Assembly: GCA_934747775.1 (NCBI GenBank)
Contig: CAKVHA010000005.1
Coordinates: forward strand, 1-64,000
Origin: an uncultured Clostridia bacterium
Lineage (GTDB): Bacteria > Bacillota > Clostridia > Christensenellales > UBA1242
Length of the DNA: 64,000 nt
Direction: 5' to 3'
A program made the translations under genes and the position numbers. The notes beneath the pieces were generated by a model, which worked only from the letters and a program-made list of their open reading frames with translations, did no database searches and was not told where the DNA came from. Of this stretch, positions 60,443-64,000 are shown in pieces. Numbering within the stretch: position 1 is the first letter of the stretch; every line of letters begins with the position of its first letter.

Positions 60443-61347
60443 TGGGATTTTTCAAAAAGATTTTTAGCGGTCTTAAAAAAACTAAGGACGCTATTGCTAG
60501 TAAGCTTAGTGCCATATTTGTGGGCGAACTTAATGACGAGTTTTATGAAGAGCTAGAGTATGTTTTAATTAGTAGCGACATTGGAACGGAAGCAACCGAA
60601 GAGATTATAGAAAGCGTAAAAAAGCAAGCAAAAAAACAAAAGGTGAAAACCGAAAAAGATTTTTACGAACTTTTAAAAAATGCTATGTGTGAAATTCTTA
60701 CAGCCAACGATTATGATGACGAATATCCAAAACTTATTACTTTTGTTGGCGTCAATGGTGTGGGAAAAACCACAACAATTGGAAGGCTTGCAAACTACTA
60801 CAAAACGCAAGGGCATTCGGTTTTGCTTGTTGCTGGCGACACATTTAGAGCCGCAGCAACCGAGCAGCTTACCGAATGGAGCAAGCGAGCAAAAGTGCGT
60901 ATTGTAAAATATGGCGAAGGTGTAGACCCAGGCAGTGTGGTGTTTGACGGCGTAAAAAGTGCTGTTGCTAAAAAAGAAGATGTTGTGCTAGTTGATACAG
61001 CGGGCAGGCTTCACACAAAGTCCAACCTTATGGAAGAACTTAAAAAAATAAATAAAATTATAGAAAAAGAGTGGACTAGCTTGGGTTATGTTCACGAAAA
61101 CTACTTGGTTATTGATGCTACAACGGGTCAAAACGCACTTACACAGGTGGAAGAGTTTAACAAAGCTGTTGGCTTGGACGGCATTGTGCTTACTAAATTA
61201 GACGGAACAGCAAAAGGCGGAGTTGTGTTTGCAATTGCAAAAGAGTACGGGCTTCCTATAAAATTTGTGGGCGTTGGCGAAGGCTTGGACGATATTATTC
61301 CATTTAATGCACGCGATTTTGTAGACGGACTTTTTGCTAATGATTAA
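60442..61347 (+). CDS. ftsY: Signal recognition particle receptor FtsY
   Basis: 301 residues with N and G domains but no long acidic A domain, usual in Gram-positives. MGFFKKIFSGLKKTKDAI is a membrane-targeting start; G1 GVNGVGKTTTIGRLA; DTFRAAATEQL; DTAGRLHTKSNLMEELKKI; TKLDGTAKGG. It docks SRP-ribosome complexes at the SecYEG membrane site. Overlaps smc by one base. Confidence 0.97.
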   Translation: MGFFKKIFSGLKKTKDAIASKLSAIFVGELNDEFYEELEYVLISSDIGTEATEEIIESVKKQAKKQKVKTEKDFYELLKNAMCEILTANDYDDEYPKLITFVGVNGVGKTTTIGRLANYYKTQGHSVLLVAGDTFRAAATEQLTEWSKRAKVRIVKYGEGVDPGSVVFDGVKSAVAKKEDVVLVDTAGRLHTKSNLMEELKKINKIIEKEWTSLGYVHENYLVIDATTGQNALTQVEEFNKAVGLDGIVLTKLDGTAKGGVVFAIAKEYGLPIKFVGVGEGLDDIIPFNARDFVDGLFAND

Positions 61348-61443
61348 TACTATTTTAAGTTGTTTAAATACTAAAATTTAATTATATTTGTCAATATTAT
61401 TTGTTTTGCAATATAAAAAAACTAAAATACTTAAAAATAACTG

Positions 61444-61472
61444 TTGACAAGTTAGTGTTAATAAGATATAAT
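61444..61472 (+). promoter_or_regulatory. Promoter of the ylxM-ffh operon
   Basis: TTGACA at 61444-61449, 17-bp spacer, TATAAT at 61467-61472; consensus in every part. Confidence 0.85.
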
Positions 61473-61498
61473 GGTGTAAAGTAAAAATACTTTACACC
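61473..61498 (+). promoter_or_regulatory. 26-bp palindrome at the ylxM-ffh start site
   Basis: GGTGTAAAGTA (61473-61483), AAAA, TACTTTACACC (61488-61498): perfect 11-bp arms. It directly follows the -10 hexamer and covers the expected start, so it fits a repressor operator. A TTATTTTTT tract follows, so attenuation is another possibility, although a transcript starting near 61479 would hold only the inner part of the stem. Confidence 0.6.
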
Positions 61499-61517
61499 TT
61501 ATTTTTTAGGAGTTATG

Positions 61518-61811
61518 ATGAGTTTAAGTAACATTGTTGTTATAAACAACTTGCTTGATATTTATGGCAAGTTTTTAACACAAAAACAACTAAAAATTAT
61601 GGATTATTATTACAAACAAAACTTGTCACTATCCGAAATTTCCGAACAACTTGGCATTACAAGACAAGCGGTTAATTTTAGTTTAAAGCATTCGCTAGAC
61701 ACATTAAATGAGTTTGAAGAAAAGTTGCATTTGGTGGAAATTAAGGAAAAGTTAATAAAAAGTGACAATGCCGAACTAAAAAATTTTATATTATCTAAGT
61801 GGGAGGATTAA
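61518..61811 (+). CDS. ylxM: SRP-associated DNA-binding-like protein YlxM
   Basis: About 97 residues, helix-turn-helix sigma-70 region 4-like. LLDIYGKFLTQKQLKIMDYYY and LSLSEISEQLGITRQAVNFSLK are the YlxM family core. It associates with SRP in Gram-positive bacteria. Two adjacent ATG codons are possible (61515 and 61518); the second has the better spacing (5 bases) to AGGAG. Overlaps ffh by one base. Confidence 0.92.
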   Translation: MSLSNIVVINNLLDIYGKFLTQKQLKIMDYYYKQNLSLSEISEQLGITRQAVNFSLKHSLDTLNEFEEKLHLVEIKEKLIKSDNAELKNFILSKWED

Positions 61812-63136
61812 TGGCTTTATTTGGAAGTTTAAGCGAAAAACTATCGCACGTGTTTTCTAAGATTACAAAGCGCGGAACACTAACCGAACTTGAAATAAAA
61901 AATGCAATGCGTGAAATAAGAATTGCGCTACTTGAAGCCGATGTTAACTTTTTAGTTGTTAAAGATTTAGTTGCAAAAATGACCGAAAAGTGCTCGGGCG
62001 AACGCGTTATGAAAAGCCTTACACCAGGGCAGCAAGTTGTTAAAATTGTAAACGAAGAACTTACAGCTCTTATGGGTAGCACAAATAGCAAACTTGCAGT
62101 TGCTAGCAATCCGCCAACAGTTATTTTGATGTGTGGTCTTCAAGGTGCGGGTAAAACCACAATGTGTGGTAAACTTGCAAAATATCTTAAAAAGCAAGGC
62201 AAAAAACCGCTTTTGGTTGCGTGCGATATTTATCGTCCAGCTGCAATTAACCAGCTTAAAGTTGTTGCAAAATCGGTTGATGTTGAAGTGTATGACGAAG
62301 GCACAAACAAACCAGCAAAAACTTCGGCAAACGCAATTAAATATGCACTTAAAAAAGGTTATGACACTGTAATTATTGATACAGCAGGTAGGCTTCATAT
62401 AAACGAAGAGTTAATGGACGAACTTAATGAAATTAAAAAAGCCGTTAACCCAACCGAAATTTTGCTTACTGTGGATAGTATGACAGGTCAAGATGCGGTT
62501 AATGTTGCAACAACATTTAACGAAAAACTTGACATTACTGGCGTAATTCTTACAAAACTAGACGGCGATACTCGCGGTGGTGCAGCACTTAGTATTAAGG
62601 CTGTTACAAATAAGCCAATTAAGTTTTGCGGAACTGGCGAAAAAATGGACGATATTGAGCCATTCTATCCCGACCGTATGGCTAGCCGTATTCTTAATAT
62701 GGGCGATGTGCTTACTCTTATTGAACGCGCGCAAGAAAGCATTAACGAAGAAGAAGCTAAGAAAATGGAAAAAAAACTAAGGGAAAATAGTTTCACCTTA
62801 GACGATTATTTGGTTCAGTTTTCACAGCTTAAAAAAATGGGAAACATTTCCGAACTTCTTAATATGATTCCGGGCGCTGCAAAGTTAAAATTAGACGAAA
62901 ATAGTGTAGACGAAAAAACATTAGAGCGAAACAAAAGCATTATTTTAAGTATGACAAAAGCCGAACGCGAAAATCCAGACATAGTGAAGGGTAGTCGAAA
63001 AAAACGTATCGCAAACGGCAGCGGAACAACCATTCAAGATGTTAACATTTTGTTGAAACAATTTTATCAAGCTAAAGATATGATAAAAATGCTTAATGGC
63101 AACAAAAAGTTTGGAGGAATGAAGTTTCCATTTTAA
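61811..63136 (+). CDS. ffh: Signal recognition particle protein Ffh
   Basis: 441 residues: N domain, GTPase (GLQGAGKTTMCGKLA; DTAGRLHINEELMDEL; TKLDGDTRGG), then the methionine-rich M domain from about 310 with FTLDDYLVQFSQLKKMG, ending GGMKFPF. Binds signal peptides and 4.5S RNA. ATG 61811 overlaps the ylxM stop (TAATG) and has GGGAGG ahead; an in-frame GTG four codons earlier is less likely. Confidence 0.97.
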   Translation: MALFGSLSEKLSHVFSKITKRGTLTELEIKNAMREIRIALLEADVNFLVVKDLVAKMTEKCSGERVMKSLTPGQQVVKIVNEELTALMGSTNSKLAVASNPPTVILMCGLQGAGKTTMCGKLAKYLKKQGKKPLLVACDIYRPAAINQLKVVAKSVDVEVYDEGTNKPAKTSANAIKYALKKGYDTVIIDTAGRLHINEELMDELNEIKKAVNPTEILLTVDSMTGQDAVNVATTFNEKLDITGVILTKLDGDTRGGAALSIKAVTNKPIKFCGTGEKMDDIEPFYPDRMASRILNMGDVLTLIERAQESINEEEAKKMEKKLRENSFTLDDYLVQFSQLKKMGNISELLNMIPGAAKLKLDENSVDEKTLERNKSIILSMTKAERENPDIVKGSRKKRIANGSGTTIQDVNILLKQFYQAKDMIKMLNGNKKFGGMKFPF

Positions 63137-63250
63137 TAGCGTAGTTTAATACTATGCAAAAATACAAATTAATTAGTTTTTTAGCCTTTTTTGATAGCGA
63201 AGAGCTATATAAAAAAAGTTTATATATTAAAACAAAAGGAGAAAATAAAA

Positions 63251-63547
63251 ATGGCAGTAAAAATTAGACTTACTAGACTTGGTGACAAACATTCACCTTT
63301 TTATAGAATTGTAGTAACTGATTCTAGAAAATCAAGAGATGGTGAATACCTAGAAAAACTTGGTACTTTTAACCCTCTTACAGACCCTGTTCAAGTAGTT
63401 TTAGACGAAGAACGCACTAAATACTGGCTTGGCACTGGCGCTCAACCAACCGAAACTGCACGTACAATTTTGGTTAACAAGGGTTTATTAAAACCTATGG
63501 CTAAAAGAGCACCTAAAACTGACAAAAAGAAAAAAGAAAACAAGTAA
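63251..63547 (+). CDS. rpsP: 30S ribosomal protein S16
   Basis: 98 residues. MAVKIRLTRLGDKHSPFYRIVVTDSR is diagnostic. AAGGAG precedes the ATG at 63251; the upstream frame is a leader. khpA starts 12 bp after the stop. Confidence 0.97.
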   Translation: MAVKIRLTRLGDKHSPFYRIVVTDSRKSRDGEYLEKLGTFNPLTDPVQVVLDEERTKYWLGTGAQPTETARTILVNKGLLKPMAKRAPKTDKKKKENK

Positions 63548-63559
63548 TGTAGGTGAACT

Positions 63560-63802
63560 ATGGAAGAATTAGTAAAGTACATTGCGTGTGCGCTTGTTGG
63601 AAACGATAATGTTACCGTTACAACAACTAAGGAAAGCGACAAGGTGAGTATTATTACTGTTAGCGCAACTAAAGAAGATATGGGCAAAATTATTGGCCGT
63701 AACGGAAAAGTTGCTAATAGCATTCGTACACTTGTTAAATCCGCATCTTTAAAATCGGGCATTAGATATATCGTTAAAATAAACGAACTAAGCCAAAACT
63801 AA
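63560..63802 (+). CDS. khpA: KH-domain RNA-binding protein KhpA
   Basis: 80 residues, a single type II KH domain with the GxxG loop in MGKIIGRNGKVANSIRTLVKSAS. Homologue of YlqC/KhpA, which works with KhpB (Jag) in post-transcriptional control of cell-division proteins. Standard position between rpsP and rimM. Confidence 0.95.
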   Translation: MEELVKYIACALVGNDNVTVTTTKESDKVSIITVSATKEDMGKIIGRNGKVANSIRTLVKSASLKSGIRYIVKINELSQN

Positions 63803-63829
63803 AAGAGCAACATATTTGCTCTTTTTTTA
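63802..63829 (+). terminator. Terminator between khpA and rimM
   Basis: AAAGAGCAA, CATA, TTTGCTCTT then TTTTTATT. It separates rimM from the rpsP-khpA pair. Confidence 0.85.
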
Positions 63830-63878
63830 TTGAGAAACCGCTTTAATTGTGTTATACTAATTTTGTTAGGAGAAAATT

Positions 63879-64000
63879 ATGGAACAATTAGGAGTTATTA
63901 CAAAACCACAAGGATTAAAAGGGGAGTTTAGAGTAAACACAGGCTTTTACGACTTTACACCGCTTAAAAAACTAAAAAGCGTGGTTGTAAATAATGTTGA
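63879..64000 (+). CDS. rimM: Ribosome maturation factor RimM, N-terminal part (cut by window edge)
   Basis: About 40 codons are present: MEQLGVITKPQGLKGEFRVN and FTPLKKLKSVVVNN, the start of the RimM PRC-barrel-associated domain that binds S19 in 30S assembly. TTAGGAG precedes the ATG. The rest, and the usual trmD, lie beyond the window. Confidence 0.85.
   Translation, partial: MEQLGVITKPQGLKGEFRVNTGFYDFTPLKKLKSVVVNNV

Noticed and set aside
61473..61507. Simple intrinsic terminator before ylxM
   Set aside because: The stem begins right after the -10 box, so most of it would not be transcribed from that promoter; an operator fits better, though attenuation stays possible.

Overview
The window is a 64 kb piece of an AT-rich genome from a spore-forming bacterium of the Clostridia (Bacillota). 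spoIVA, yqfC, yqfD and ylbJ mark a sporulation-competent lineage. Gene orders such as rplU-prp-rpmA, yqfC-yqfD-ybeY-era-yqzL-recO, ylbJ-ylbK-tmcAL and plsX-rnc-smc-ftsY-ylxM-ffh-rpsP-khpA-rimM are typical of Firmicutes. All complete tRNA genes encode their CCA ends. Pyruvate phosphate dikinase, Pta/AckA and a surface M60 peptidase fit an anaerobic fermenter, perhaps from a gut; the species cannot be named from the sequence.

Layout: 0-2 kb holds the end of spoIVA, a zinc-ribbon peptide and a metallophosphoesterase. 2.0-5.2 kb holds eight tRNA genes on both strands, malQ between them, and two odd partial-tRNA/structured-RNA chimeras. 5.3-12.8 kb is metabolism: a cysteine-synthase-like enzyme, two alpha/beta hydrolases and a divergent glycerol locus (lipase and glpK facing a three-gene glycerol-3-phosphate oxidoreductase operon). 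13-17.4 kb is one large secreted M60 peptidase. 17.6-28.7 kb is accessory: GNAT and HAD proteins, an ABC exporter between a tRNA-Lys gene and a 15-bp copy of its 3' end, a glycosyltransferase with a duplicated start region, dUTPase, alanine racemase, and a 682-residue protein with two Cas13-style R-x4-H HEPN motifs that shares a base with rsmD.

28.8-37.9 kb is largely housekeeping: L21/Prp/L27, an Ogg-type glycosylase, an NYN protein, the NfeD/FloA membrane module, YqfC/YqfD, YbeY, Era, YqzL and RecO. 38-42.8 kb is an unusual locus: two membrane-anchored metallopeptidase-like paralogues around a DUF4116-like repeat protein. 43-45.6 kb is ppdK. 45.7-49.1 kb holds mostly unrecognised small proteins and one degenerate fragment. 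From 49.1 kb to the right edge the order is conserved housekeeping: YlbJ, patatin, TmcAL, Pta, AckA, L32, PlsX, RNase III, SMC, the SRP pair FtsY/Ffh with YlxM, S16, KhpA and the start of RimM.

The best candidates for something new are the two-HEPN protein (25.4-27.4 kb), the paired metallopeptidase/DUF4116 locus, and the recurrent partial-tRNA duplications (tRNA-His 5' half, tRNA-Ile 3' half, tRNA-Lys 3' end). I see no CRISPR array, rRNA, insertion sequence or integrase.
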